From Sesamum alatum (Eukaryota; Streptophyta; Magnoliopsida; Lamiales; Pedaliaceae): DNA of 64,000 bases. Where the stretch lies: assembly GCA_034509735.1 (NCBI GenBank), contig JACGWO010000012.1:27991188-28055187 (forward strand), in the 5' to 3' direction. Position numbers and translations under genes: made by a program. Under the pieces are notes generated by a model. The model saw only the letters and a list, made by a program, of their open reading frames with translations, was not told the DNA's origin and ran no database searches. Positions within the stretch are counted from its first letter, which is position 1; the number at the start of each line of letters is the position of its first letter. Of the stretch, positions 36,445-47,396 are shown in pieces.

Positions 36445-36602
36445 TTTGTGTAGATATTAAATGAAATAAGAAATGTGTACTGCAACATTGGAAATGGAAA
36501 ATTCAATTATGATAAAATGCACAGAAAACTCATGGAATTTAAATGAATTATTATTAATTTTTGTTTGCGTTTCAAATCTGTAAACATTGATTTTTATTTT
36601 TT

Positions 36603-36780
36603 TTAAATGAAAACGATGAATATTATTAATTGAAGTAAATCAATTACAATCAGTCTTGTTGAATATCAATATATAACAGAGATAATTACAACAAACATAT
36701 CATGATCAACAGTATCACATAAATTAAATCAAAACAACATCTTACTAGTACAGTATACACAAAGAAACCTATTATGCAAT
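36603..36780 (-). mobile_element. 5'-truncated SINE fragment
   Basis: ATTAATTGAAGTAAATCAAT then AATATCAATATATAACAGAG and ATCACATAAA match the 3' body of the SINEs at 35069 and 55591. The tRNA-like head is absent. A shorter scrap of the same tail occurs near 35613-35660. Confidence 0.6.
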
Positions 36781-39129
36781 AAACCCGTCTCAAATTTAAA
36801 ATTAATTGAACACACCAGTATATCTATATATATATATTTGTTTTATTTTTATGTTTTTGATTGAAAAAAAAAAATCGTCCAAGTGGAAGTAAAGCGCAAT
36901 AAAACGTTGGAACCCATAAGCTGCAGAAATCAATTGTTGGACCCATTGAGCAAGTTGAACCAGCGGATGTACATCCAATAAATTATGACTCTTTATTTCT
37001 TACCAATCTTTTAACCAATTATCACTCTAAATTGACGAAATTCTTACTTACATTAATGAAAATAAAATAGTTGTGGAAGACATCAAGATCAGGGCTCTGA
37101 AAAATATGAATAATTGTGAAAACCCACCATATCATATCTATCAATGAAAGAGAGTACACAATCTAACTTTTCCAGCAATGATTACATGCATCAGTTTATA
37201 TATGCATGCAATAATAAAAAAAAATAAAATATATGATTCAAGATGTAATTAATTATCGTATTTGTGTTATAATTGGTATATATATCATGAAAACTATACA
37301 ATTTTTTTTAAAAAAAGGCATGATTTTATTTTTTTAGATATGGAAAAATATATTATATCAGTAACAAATACAATTTCTTGTTTGCAAAATTTATAAACTG
37401 TTTATTCATTTCATAGTTTATTCTAATATAATTTATTGACATAAATAAATTGCATAAACACATTAATATAATAATTTGAAATAAATGGAAATTTAAACAA
37501 TTAATGTGAAGGTCATGTTATGATGTGTACCGACAAGAACATGGTAATATTGTTGGCCGTACCGGCAAGAAGAGTTGGGGTTATGTTCTGTTCAATGTTC
37601 ATCGTAAACTGCACTGTTTCTTTTAATGAAACACATAAAACAATATGGATAAGAGAGTGGAGATTCACAAACACAGAATACATTCAACCGGGACCATTCT
37701 CTTTTCTTTTCTCTTCGTTTTCATATAAAATAACTTAGTTGTCGTAATACACCGTTATTACGTGCATATAAAATAATATTGTACGTTTTAAAGTTATTAT
37801 AAATAAAAATATATATATATATATATATTAATCAATATATTATAATTTTTTTTTAAAAAAAAAGAATGAAATGAAATGAAAACTAACTTGGGGGTATTAT
37901 CGGTATAATCAAAAAATTAGTGTCGTGGTGTAATAACCGCCATTTATTAATTAAAACAGGGTTTGCTTTGTATAATAGTATAGATACACATAGACTTTTT
38001 ATTGTTTGAGAAATTATATCTAATATTCATGATATTTATTAACGTCTAATCAATAGATATCTTTCGTTGGTCATAATTCATGGAAGGTCAAACAAATATT
38101 TTATGATCAAACTAACTTATAAGGGTGAATATGTACCTACTCACATGCATTGGCATCTGAGATGTATAAGAGTAGTTTGATCAGAAAATATTTATTAGGT
38201 TAGCAATAGTTAGTAATAAATCAACTAGAGGTAAATATATATTTTCATTCATTTTCTAATATAAACAATTTTTTTGAATTTTGACTAACGAAGAGATTTA
38301 TTTATTGGACGAAAACAAACATTAAGAGTACTAAATAATTTATTTTTAAATTATAAAAAATCTATGTGTAATAACATTAAACTTCAAAGTAAAGCTGTGT
38401 AATTATTATTATTTTTTTAGAGACTTTTCAACATTTCATTTTACACTTTAAAGTGGGACCATTTCCACTATGGTTAAATCCTTCTCTCTCTCACTTCATA
38501 TTTCTTTCATGTGATTTTTTGTTTTCTTGGACAAATTTTTATTGGTCAAAGAATAATGACCTTATTCAATTTATGACACTGGTTATATCTCTATTGTGAC
38601 AGTGATTTCTCATTTCACTTTAAATTATTGAATGCAATAATTAACTTTTTGATATTTGAATGTAATAAAATTTGTATCTAAATTGAGATCTCTTTCTATG
38701 GACGTGCTTGCTATTCAATTTACAGGCTGTTTGGCTGAACTTAAATTAAAAAAAATAAAAATTATTAACTTACACATCTTATCTACATTATCCGATCTTA
38801 TAATATGTTATATTTTTAATTTAAAAATATGAAATTATAAGATGATATAATTATAATCAGTTGAAAGGGTTTCCTGAACACTTTTAAATATCTTATAAAA
38901 TCTCAAAATACTTTTTTAAATACTTTGTAAGAATTTATAAACTGAGGTAGATAGTCTCTTAGTCATATGTCCCAATAGAGGAGACAGAGAATGAGTCAGT
39001 TCTTGGGCCAACCTTACTAAAATAATTATACATTATGAATCCAATAGTTTGAGCTTGAGGCCCAATAGTTTAGTAGGGCTAGCCCATTAGGCTTTTAGGA
39101 TCAGATTCAGCATCTCCTTTTCTTCAACG
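36781..39129. other. Intergenic DNA, no gene seen
   Basis: About 2.3 kb of AT-rich spacer with a TA run near 37809-37828. GGGCCAACC and GAGGCCCAATAG words occur near 39005-39065. Confidence 0.5.
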
Positions 39130-39137
39130 TCCCAAAT

Positions 39138-40011
39138 TAGACCTGTCAATGAGCGAGTAATACTCAGACGCGTTCCCATTACAATAGCTAATACCCATAC
39201 CCAAACCCAATAATTTTATATTAGACCCAGACTCGAACCCATACTCATTGAAATAAGTCTTTTGGGTATGGGTAGGGTTTAGACCCTAAAATACCTGTGG
39301 GTATGGGTATTGAACGGGTAAAATTTATAATTCTTCAAATTTGTAAATTTTTTATATATCAATCGACTCGATTTTACTTGTCATGTAAATTAGTTGAACT
39401 CGAATAACATATTGAAGATAAGATTTGTTTGAATTAACTCATTAAATTAAAGTTGAATGCAATTTCAAATTGATAAAAAAATGTATTTCAAAGTTAAAGC
39501 CTATTTTCATACTTATTATTTCTTACCATTTTTCGATTTATGTTCATATCTCGAATCTATGTAGATTACGTAATTGATTAATAATGGCTGATATTTAAGC
39601 AAAGTCAAGATCATTATTAACATTTCAATTATCGATGTTCGATTTGCAAATGTTAAAAAATTAAATAGCTTGTAATTTATGTTATCGATTGCAAATTCAT
39701 TAAATATTTTTATTAAATTAATTTTGTAATATGTTCTGATGATATCATTATAAAAAAAATGTGTATAATGCTTTATCACTTTAACAAACTAACATAGATA
39801 AGACCCATTGGGTAAGACCCATATTGGACCCAATTACTATGGGTATAACATGGGTAAGACCCATATTGGACCCAATTACTATGGGTATAACATGGGTAAG
39901 ACCCAACGGGTATTATATGGATAGGGTCTGGGTAGGGTCTATAAATAATAACTATCAGTATTTATTGGGTCCGGGTCCAAGTAGGATAATGCCCGCCCCT
40001 TGACAGGCCTA
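39138..40011. mobile_element. hAT-type non-autonomous element 2 (874 bp)
   Basis: Ends TAGACCTGTCAATG and CCTTGACAGGCCTA are imperfect inverted repeats, flanked by TCCCAAAT (39130-39137) and TCCCAAAC (40012-40019), an 8-bp TSD with one mismatch. Subterminal DNA is rich in repeated GGGTAAGACCC / GGGTATGGGT words, as in many plant hAT elements. No transposase was found. Confidence 0.82.
39810..39905. repeat. 42-bp tandem repeat inside hAT element 2
   Basis: Two identical 42-base units starting GGGTAAGACCCATATTGG at 39810 and 39852, then a partial third from 39894. Each unit carries two GGGT/ACCC words. Confidence 0.9.
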
Positions 40012-40019
40012 TCCCAAAC

Positions 40020-41093
40020 TCTAAAATCACATGATTTGGTCTGGGCTGCTACCAGATAACTTGGTTCGGGTAAGAATTTTCCATAAATAATCAAGAATCT
40101 TAAGAGACATGTGGGTACATGATCCATGGTTAATAATAGTGTCTTATTTTATTTTTTTTTTCGCTTTCTTTGAACATGATTGTTAATTTAAAAATATTGA
40201 TATATTGAATTAATCGAATATACTGAATGATGTAATAATAAATCGAATCTTATTAATAAAAAAAAAAAAATAAAGAGACACGCATGTCATTGTCTAAGGA
40301 AGAATAGAATAAATTGGTCTATTGATGGCAAAGAGTGAGCGGCTGAAGACCTGATAGTAAAGCTGTCTATTCGCAGTAGTCTCAACGATCATAGAGATAT
40401 ATAGATATATATAGAGTGATTTGCACGTTTGTTTGTTATTTGTAAAACGGAAGATTGCATTGTTTGGGCGTTTGAAGGAAGAAAAAAGTAAAAGAAAGCA
40501 ACAGAAGAGGGAGGAATGATGACATTTAACAGAAGTTAGGATGATTGATGAGTTTGGTTCCAACTTCCAACTTCCAACTCCAACCATTCCTATCTTCAAA
40601 CTCAAAACAACACCAAACGTCTCCTTCTCAACACAAATGATCTCTTGCTTCTGACACCAACAATACCCATCACTCTCACCACACCACAAATATCATACTT
40701 GTATTACCAAACAACCTAGTTAACTTAATTCCAAGAATTACTTATTAATGAAGTAATAATTTGCCCATATACATTTATCTACTGCAATCATGTGTATAAC
40801 CCTCCTAAAGAAACCAAGAATCCATGATTCTTAGTTTCCAAAAGTCAACAACAAAATTCATAAGACCTAGCCAACACCCACAATAAAAATATTAAAATTA
40901 ACTCATTCACCTTTTGGCCTTTGAAATATTCCAAATTTCATCAAACATTAATTAATATTGATTAGAAGAAATACTATATACTCCAACATGCATCTTCTTA
41001 ACATGAAAAATTAAACACACTTATCTCACAATTGTCTGATCATTGCATTCTTGATTTGCCCTTTTCTTATAACAAAGCTCTTCTCTTGTCTCC
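40020..41093. other. Upstream region of the metalloproteinase gene
   Basis: AT-rich spacer. The minus frame at 40294-40689 has no domain. CTTTTCTTATAACAAAG near 41059 lies close to the ATG, but no convincing TATA box is visible. Confidence 0.45.
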
Positions 41094-42200
41094 ATGTTCA
41101 AATCATTTTCGCCTCCAAGAACTAACACCATGTTCTCATTCTTTCCTTGTTTTTTCCTTGTTTCTCTGATCCTCTCTTCACCCTCCATTCATGCAAGATT
41201 AACACCCCCCATTTACACCATAAACCCTAGAAATACATCATCCGCAGCCAGAAGCTACACATGGCAAGAATTCGAGAAATTCCAGGATGCAAGCAAAGGC
41301 AGCCTCGTCAACGGCATTTCTAAGCTCAAGCAATACTTCAGCAAGTTTGGTTATTTGGAGAGAGAAGATGGTGCAAATGCGACGGATGTATTCGACACGG
41401 ATCTTGAACTCGCCGTAGCAAATTATCAAGAGAAACTAGGCCTTCCCGTTACCGGAAAGCTCGATTCTCCTACACTTTCTGAACTTATGTCGCCGAGGTG
41501 CGGCTTCCCGGACAATCGGCGAACTATGCAGGGGAGGGAGAAGTACGTCTACTTCACCGGCCGGCCGAGGTGGGTACGGAATATCCCGATGACGCTAAGC
41601 TACGCCTTCTCACCCAAAAACATGATCACTTCTCTAAGCATGGAGGATTTAAGGGGTGCATTTCGACGGGCTTTCTCGCACTGGGCATCGGTGATTCCAG
41701 TTAAGTTCGTGGAATCAGATGATTACGGGTTCGCGGACATCAAAATAGGGTTCTACTATGGAGACCACGGCGACGGGGAGGCCTTCGACGGCGTGCTGGG
41801 TGTTCTGGCGCATGCGTTTTCGCCGGAGAGCGGGCGGTTCCATCTGGACGCAGCGGAGACGTGGACGGTGGACTTCGAGGCGGAGAAGGCGGAGACGGCG
41901 GTGGATTTGGAGTCGGTGGCGACGCATGAGATTGGACATCTGCTGGGGTTGGCGCATACTAACGTCAGAGAGGCAGTGATGTATCCGAGCTTGAAACCAA
42001 GGGAGAAGAAAGTGGAACTGAAGGTTGACGACATTAAAGGCGTGCAAGCGCTTTATGGTTCAAACCCTAATTTCAGTTTACGAGGTTTCTCAGAATCGGA
42101 CATGTCTTCGGATGGCGGTTCATTAGATTGGAGGGTTGGAGGAGAAGACATGATTAGGGTTAACTGCATGTTGATCTTCGTATTGTGGTTGTGCATGTAA
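41094..42200 (+). CDS. Plant matrix metalloproteinase (MMP), GPI-anchored type, intronless
   Basis: A zinc endopeptidase of the M10A (matrixin) family acting at the cell surface or wall. The frame gives 368 residues. The second Met (M13, base 41130) starts a better signal peptide (MFSFFPCFFLVSLIL), so translation may begin there. The propeptide contains a peptidoglycan-binding-like helix region (70-130) and the cysteine switch PRCGFPD (134-140). The catalytic domain has DIKIGFYYGDHGDG (215-228), the zinc motif HEIGHLLGLAH (278-288) and Met-turn VMYPS with M296. The last 15 residues (IRVNCMLIFVLWLCM) are hydrophobic after a Ser/Asp-rich linker, as expected for GPI attachment. No haemopexin domain is present, as usual in plants. 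Length and layout are normal and all key residues are present. No intron is needed, as in Arabidopsis MMPs. Confidence 0.95.
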   Translation: MFKSFSPPRTNTMFSFFPCFFLVSLILSSPSIHARLTPPIYTINPRNTSSAARSYTWQEFEKFQDASKGSLVNGISKLKQYFSKFGYLEREDGANATDVFDTDLELAVANYQEKLGLPVTGKLDSPTLSELMSPRCGFPDNRRTMQGREKYVYFTGRPRWVRNIPMTLSYAFSPKNMITSLSMEDLRGAFRRAFSHWASVIPVKFVESDDYGFADIKIGFYYGDHGDGEAFDGVLGVLAHAFSPESGRFHLDAAETWTVDFEAEKAETAVDLESVATHEIGHLLGLAHTNVREAVMYPSLKPREKKVELKVDDIKGVQALYGSNPNFSLRGFSESDMSSDGGSLDWRVGGEDMIRVNCMLIFVLWLCM

Positions 42201-43311
42201 TTTTGGATTAGGTAGAATATAATTTTAACTTGACTTTCTTCTCGGTTTCTTTTTTTTTTTTTTTTTTTTTAATACAGAGTCCGAAATGTAGGTTATATGT
42301 CTTAGTTTTTAGTTAGCTAGTTTATTACATTGATGTACTTTGTTGGGCTGATTGATTGACATTTAATTAATTGAAGAAGAAAATGTTTGTAAATTTTGAG
42401 TCATATATATAACATAATATGCATGGAACCCACTTCCAAAACAAAAAAAAATCAGTGGTTGGATGACAATATAATTAATATTGAGGAAATTTAATTATAA
42501 TTATAAATTTATGGAAAATCGTAATAAATATTTTTGTAAGTGATGTGGTTATAAATAAAATATGGTATAATTAGAGGAAAAGAAAGAAATAAACAAAAAC
42601 AAACAAATAACTTAAGGTATTATCGACATAACAAAAGGATTGGTACAGTGGTGTTTAAAATAATATAGAATCATTTTTGTAAAAACAAAAAAAAGAATAA
42701 TTCACAATTAATTTTTAAAATTATCTAATTAAAAATATAATTTTCACATCTAAAAATTAGTATGACGGTGTCATTCATCATTTATGAATATAGAAGGACT
42801 TTCTTTTTTATTAATATAGGTATATATTAGCATATAACCCAATAGCTCGATTATATATTTTTTTCTTGTTTTCAATAAAATAATTCTTATAATATATCCC
42901 GCTATGGAAAAATTCTTTCACCACCTATCGGCTCTTATTTTCAGTGTGATTTCAGCACGTGTCTCATCGTTACCCATCCACTCCTATCCAGCACTTGCTA
43001 CAATTACATCTGTGCACCTGGATATATATATATATATATACATATGTGATAATTGCATAAATCCCTCTTATTTTAAAATTCAGCTGAAAACCTTTCATGT
43101 TAAAGATATAGACAAAAAATTCCCCGTATCTTTTTGAAATAATGCACACTCTCCTTTATCGTTAATCACATTTAACGGTATTAAATTTTTTAATAATTTA
43201 TCCATTATGCCCTTCCTTTATTAATCAGTTAACGATATTAAAAAATCCTAAAAATATATAATGTGTTAATAACTACAATTACATATATAAACAAAATATA
43301 TATATTTATAC
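42201..43311. other. MMP 3' flank and spacer
   Basis: 3' UTR with a T run at about 42250-42270, then AT-rich DNA. Near 43048-43260 a half of a MITE-like sequence may survive (TTGCATAAATCCCTCTTA, then TTAACGGTATTAAA and TTAACGATATTAAA), but no matching second end was found. Confidence 0.4.
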
Positions 43312-43490
43312 CTTGTGTGGGTGATGTCGCTGCTGCCGGGATGATGGCAACGTCGACCCCGAACTGAGCGACTCCCCCACAGGGTGCCCAGATCCAGGGC
43401 TACGTGGTCGGCAAGTGGCGGGCGATGAGAGCAGACAGCCAACGACAAGGGTGGACGGCCGGTGACTTGGGGAGGGAGATGATCATACCT
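43312..43490. other. Isolated GC-rich segment of unknown origin
   Basis: About 180 bases of high GC (GATGTCGCTGCTGCCGGG, CGACTCCCCCACAGGGTG, GGCAAGTGGCGGGCGATGAG) inside DNA that is otherwise mostly A and T. Both strands have short open frames without a recognised domain. It could be a captured gene fragment or a piece of an old element. Confidence 0.4.
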
Positions 43491-45920
43491 TTTTTCTTTC
43501 TAAAAAAAGTATTTTGATTTGCTTTTGTTTTGTAAAATTCAATATAATGAATTAATTTAATTGTATATTCTTTTATTTTTTACTGTAAATAGTATGCAAT
43601 AATCATATATTTAAACATAATTATATATATATATATATATATATATTAATAGTACAGATATGTAGAAGGAAAAATATTTTCTTTTAATATATACATCACC
43701 TTGGGTGAATTAAGAAGCTCACAACTTTTCGTAAAATTTTCATCACACGTTCCAGACGTATGGTTGTGATGTTTCAAAATTAATTGAGTTTTTCTCATGT
43801 AGAATTATCATTACGACATGAATTAGCAATGACACGTGTCGTGATTTGAAATGCACCATTTTCAGCCACAAGTTATGTCTTGATCACTTTGGGTGTATTA
43901 AGAAGCTCACAACCAACAGAAAATAATCCATCCATATACATACCCTCTAATATTATATAATCAATAATTGAATGAAAAGTACGTCAATCATATTATTGAG
44001 AAATTTGATTTTTTTATTATAAATTAAATATGACAATATTATATTTGAATATTTGCCACTTGCATAAAGTCTACATAATTCATATACTTAAAAGAAATAT
44101 TAATAAAAATAATATATAATAGAAAATAAATATTAATCAAACAGAAAATCATTTAAATTGATGATTGAAATTGGCAAAGATTCGATGTAACTTCAAAACC
44201 CACTTAGTGGCCTCAACTTTATTCTTTTATCACATCTGACTAGAAAGTTAAGAAGCAATAACTTTTAGTACTGCATGAGGTTTTTAAGAATTAATTCACT
44301 GCTCAATGTCCAATATTTTTGTTAGGGGGTTGTATTTATCGTGTTAAAGTTGAGATTTCATTAATAAATTTATAGTTATAAATTCGAGTCTCAAATATAT
44401 AACTATTTGTCTCATTTTAATTATCTCATTTATTATAATTAATTTATTATTTTTAATTAAATTGAGATATTATTCGTATTATTGAGATATTGATATCATC
44501 ATATAATTAATATTTAAAAAAATCAACTCATTTAAATTAAGTATATTTAAACGAGCCGGATCCGAATACGATGCCCTACCAAAATCCACCTAACACATTT
44601 ACAATCTCAAAACCCTCTTCGGATGAACAATTGAGACCCTTAGTTGAATTTTAAATAATAATTAAAGATGTGAGACATTATAGTAATTAGTTAGGACTTA
44701 GGAATGAATTTAGGGCGTAATAGTAATGAAAACTTTGATTTGACGTATCAAAGTAATAATGAGATTGTTTAGGAAATTGTAGCATTGATGACAAAAACTT
44801 GGCTTCTCACATGCCACGATATCAATTCTGATTTTGACTTCACCTACTCTTGTACATTTTTGCGCCTATATACTTTATTATTATTAATAGTATTTTTTAA
44901 ACTAACGATTACATAATTATCAATATTAATAAATTGGTAGGTATATTAATTTAATAAATAAATTCATATTACGATGAACTAATATTATAATAAATTCATA
45001 TTAAATAAGAGAAATATTCGTACGAGTGGGACTTGAATGCATGTCCTCGAATTTATTCATGGACCTCAACGTTAACTACTAAATTAAGACGTCATTGGTA
45101 TATATTCATTTATTATTGAAAAGCATTTCTTCATGTCTCAAAATTTTAAACTGTCATTTGTTTTATTTTGTGAATATTTCACTAATTTTTAATTTTCTCT
45201 CTTAGTCTGTCATCAACTTGGTCCTTCTTTTCTTCTCTTATTCTTTTCTTTTTCTATTTTAAAATTATTTCATCAATTTTCCCTCCCTTTAATTGGCTTC
45301 CAAATTCTATTCGTTCTCCTTTTTCTCAATATTTTCAATATTTTTGAAATACTTTTATTTATTTAATTAAAATAACATTATAACCACTGAACTAAGAGAT
45401 CATTTATATAGCTAATCTAGCATATGGAGGACCCTTGTATCCATATTCCATAATCATAAATTTATTGCACTAGTTATAATTTGACTGAACTAGACTTAAT
45501 ATACATTTGATTATTTTGATATCTATGTTGAATTATTATTTTAATTATGATTGTAAATTTCAAGATGCAAAAATCTTTAAAATTTCCAATTACTTTATTT
45601 CCTTGAACTCAAAACTTTGAATCCAGACAATTAATTAAGCAGGAGAATGAGCATGTGGCATGGGGAACCATTGCTTCAAGTACATAAGTTTTCACGTCGC
45701 ATGACGCGATGCTGATTTAATCACTTGAATAATAATGGCTTAGCATGAACATTAGTAAACATATGCTTACTTTTTATTTTTCAATTAACATGGCATTGGT
45801 AAATGTAGATTTACCTAAAGAAAAAGTCCGTAGCTGAGCCTGCAATCCAATAATAAAAAAGAAAACGATAAAGTAATAAAAATTGACCACAAAACGTGAG
45901 TAATGTGATTGAATTTTCAG
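43491..45920. other. Intergenic DNA, no gene seen
   Basis: About 2.4 kb of AT-rich spacer with a TA microsatellite at 43622-43647 and a tRNA-related SINE-like head at 45016-45098. Confidence 0.5.
45016..45098 (-). mobile_element. SINE-like head, second family
   Basis: On the minus strand TTAATTTAGTAGTTAACG (A-box-like) is followed by a B-box-like TTCAAGTCCCACTCG. A relative lies at 59986-60040 with TTAGTTTAGTAGTTAAGA and GTTCGAGTCCCACCG. The spacing between boxes differs (longer here), and neither copy has clear TSDs. Confidence 0.4.
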
Positions 45921-45929
45921 CACTCAAAA

Positions 45930-47387
45930 GATAAATTTATTTTATTAAATATAATAAAAAATAAAAAAACTTAAAAATTGGTGTCATTTTACAACCCCTT
46001 CTTTAGAAAAGACAAAGGTTGTCTCCCCGTCTTCATGGGGTTGCCTGACACACCCATTCTATTTTTTTTAATTTTTTTTTTAAATTAATTATATATTAAT
46101 ATTAATTAATATTTTAAATAATAATTAAGTTTAATTATATTAATATTAATTAGTTATTATTTTAAAATTTTAAATTATTATTCATAATATATTAATTATT
46201 TTTTTCTAAATAAATAGAATTAAATTTTAAATAATTAATAAATATTTTTATTAATTAAATATAACTTATAATATTACATTGCGTAAAAAATAAAAAGTAT
46301 TATAAGTTAGTGATGTTTATAAATTATAATAGTGACCACTAATCTCATATGTATGTCATTGGTATTAGTGTCGAGGTCTTTTTTTTTTCTACCATCGATT
46401 CTATTGCTCATTTATTTTTAAACTACGATTAACAACTATATTATCTAATTTTTAATTAGTTGTCGAGTTCTTTTTGTTCTCTTAAAAATTTGATAAACGT
46501 AGTTGTTAATCAATATAGTTTAAATTTAATAATATTGTGTTGCTGACATGGGGGCTAGGTCTTTAAATTTACATATGCAAAATATCCCACATTATTATGA
46601 CAAACAAAAGTTACCTTAACCACGTAATTGCTAAAAATATTTAATTCAGGGGGAATATAGAATGGGCGCTAAGTCTTCTTCTTTAAAGCATGTGATAACG
46701 AGATTTCAGCGGTGCATTGTAAGAAGGCTTAGCACCCATGCCAACAACACAATATTATCAAATTTAAACTATGTTGATTAACAACTAAGTTTATCAAAAT
46801 TTTAAGAAAATAAAACGACCTCGACAACTAATTAAAATTTAGATAATATAGTTGTTAATCGTAATTTAAAAAATAAATGAGCCAACAAAATCGATTGATG
46901 AAAAAAAAAAGATCTCGACACCAATACCAACGACATACATATGAGATTGTTGGTCACTATTATAATTTATAATCATCACTAATTTATAATATTTTTTATT
47001 TTTTACACAATTTAATATTATAGGTCATATTTAATTAATAAAATATATTTATTTATTATTTAAAAATTTAATTATATTTATTTTAAAAAAAATAATTAAC
47101 ATATTATGAAATAAATTTAAAAATTTTAAAATAATAATTAATATTAATATAATTATATAATTAAATTAATTAACTTAATTATTATTTAAAATTTTAATTA
47201 TATTAGTACATAATTAATTTAAACAAAAAGTAAAAAAAATTAAAATAAATAGAATAGGGTGTGTCAGGCGACACACCCATGAAAATAGGGAGACAACCCC
47301 GTCTTTTCTAAAGACGGGGTTGTAACCCTGTCTTCACCCAAATTTAAAATTAATATCAAATTTTTATATTTAATAAATAAATTTGTT
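45930..47387. mobile_element. MULE-3: fold-back Mutator-type element (1458 bp)
   Basis: Two arms of about 640 bases (45930-46564 and about 46725-47387) are inverted copies with scattered differences, around a spacer of about 160 bases. The 9-bp TSD is CACTCAAAA (45921-45929) and CACTCGAAA (47388-47396), one mismatch. The arms begin with AAATTTATT and TATTAAATATA, then an ACAACCCC...GTCT / AGACGGGGTTGT module like those of MULE-1 and MULE-2, then TGCCTGACACACCC. They continue through AT-rich DNA to GTGTTGCTGACATGGGG / CCCATGCCAACAACAC. No coding sequence is present. A transcript through it would fold into a long hairpin. Confidence 0.88.
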
Positions 47388-47396
47388 CACTCGAAA

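Noticed and set aside
39810..39905. CRISPR-like array
   Set aside because: Only two identical 42-bp units with no spacers, inside a hAT element of a plant genome.
40294..40689. 131-codon minus-strand frame
   Set aside because: No recognisable motif; ends in AT-rich low-complexity DNA upstream of the MMP gene.
41715..42047. 110- and 92-codon minus-strand open frames
   Set aside because: Antisense shadows of the GC-rich MMP catalytic region.
43048..43260. Complete MITE
   Set aside because: Only one side resembles a MULE-type end; no second end or TSD located.
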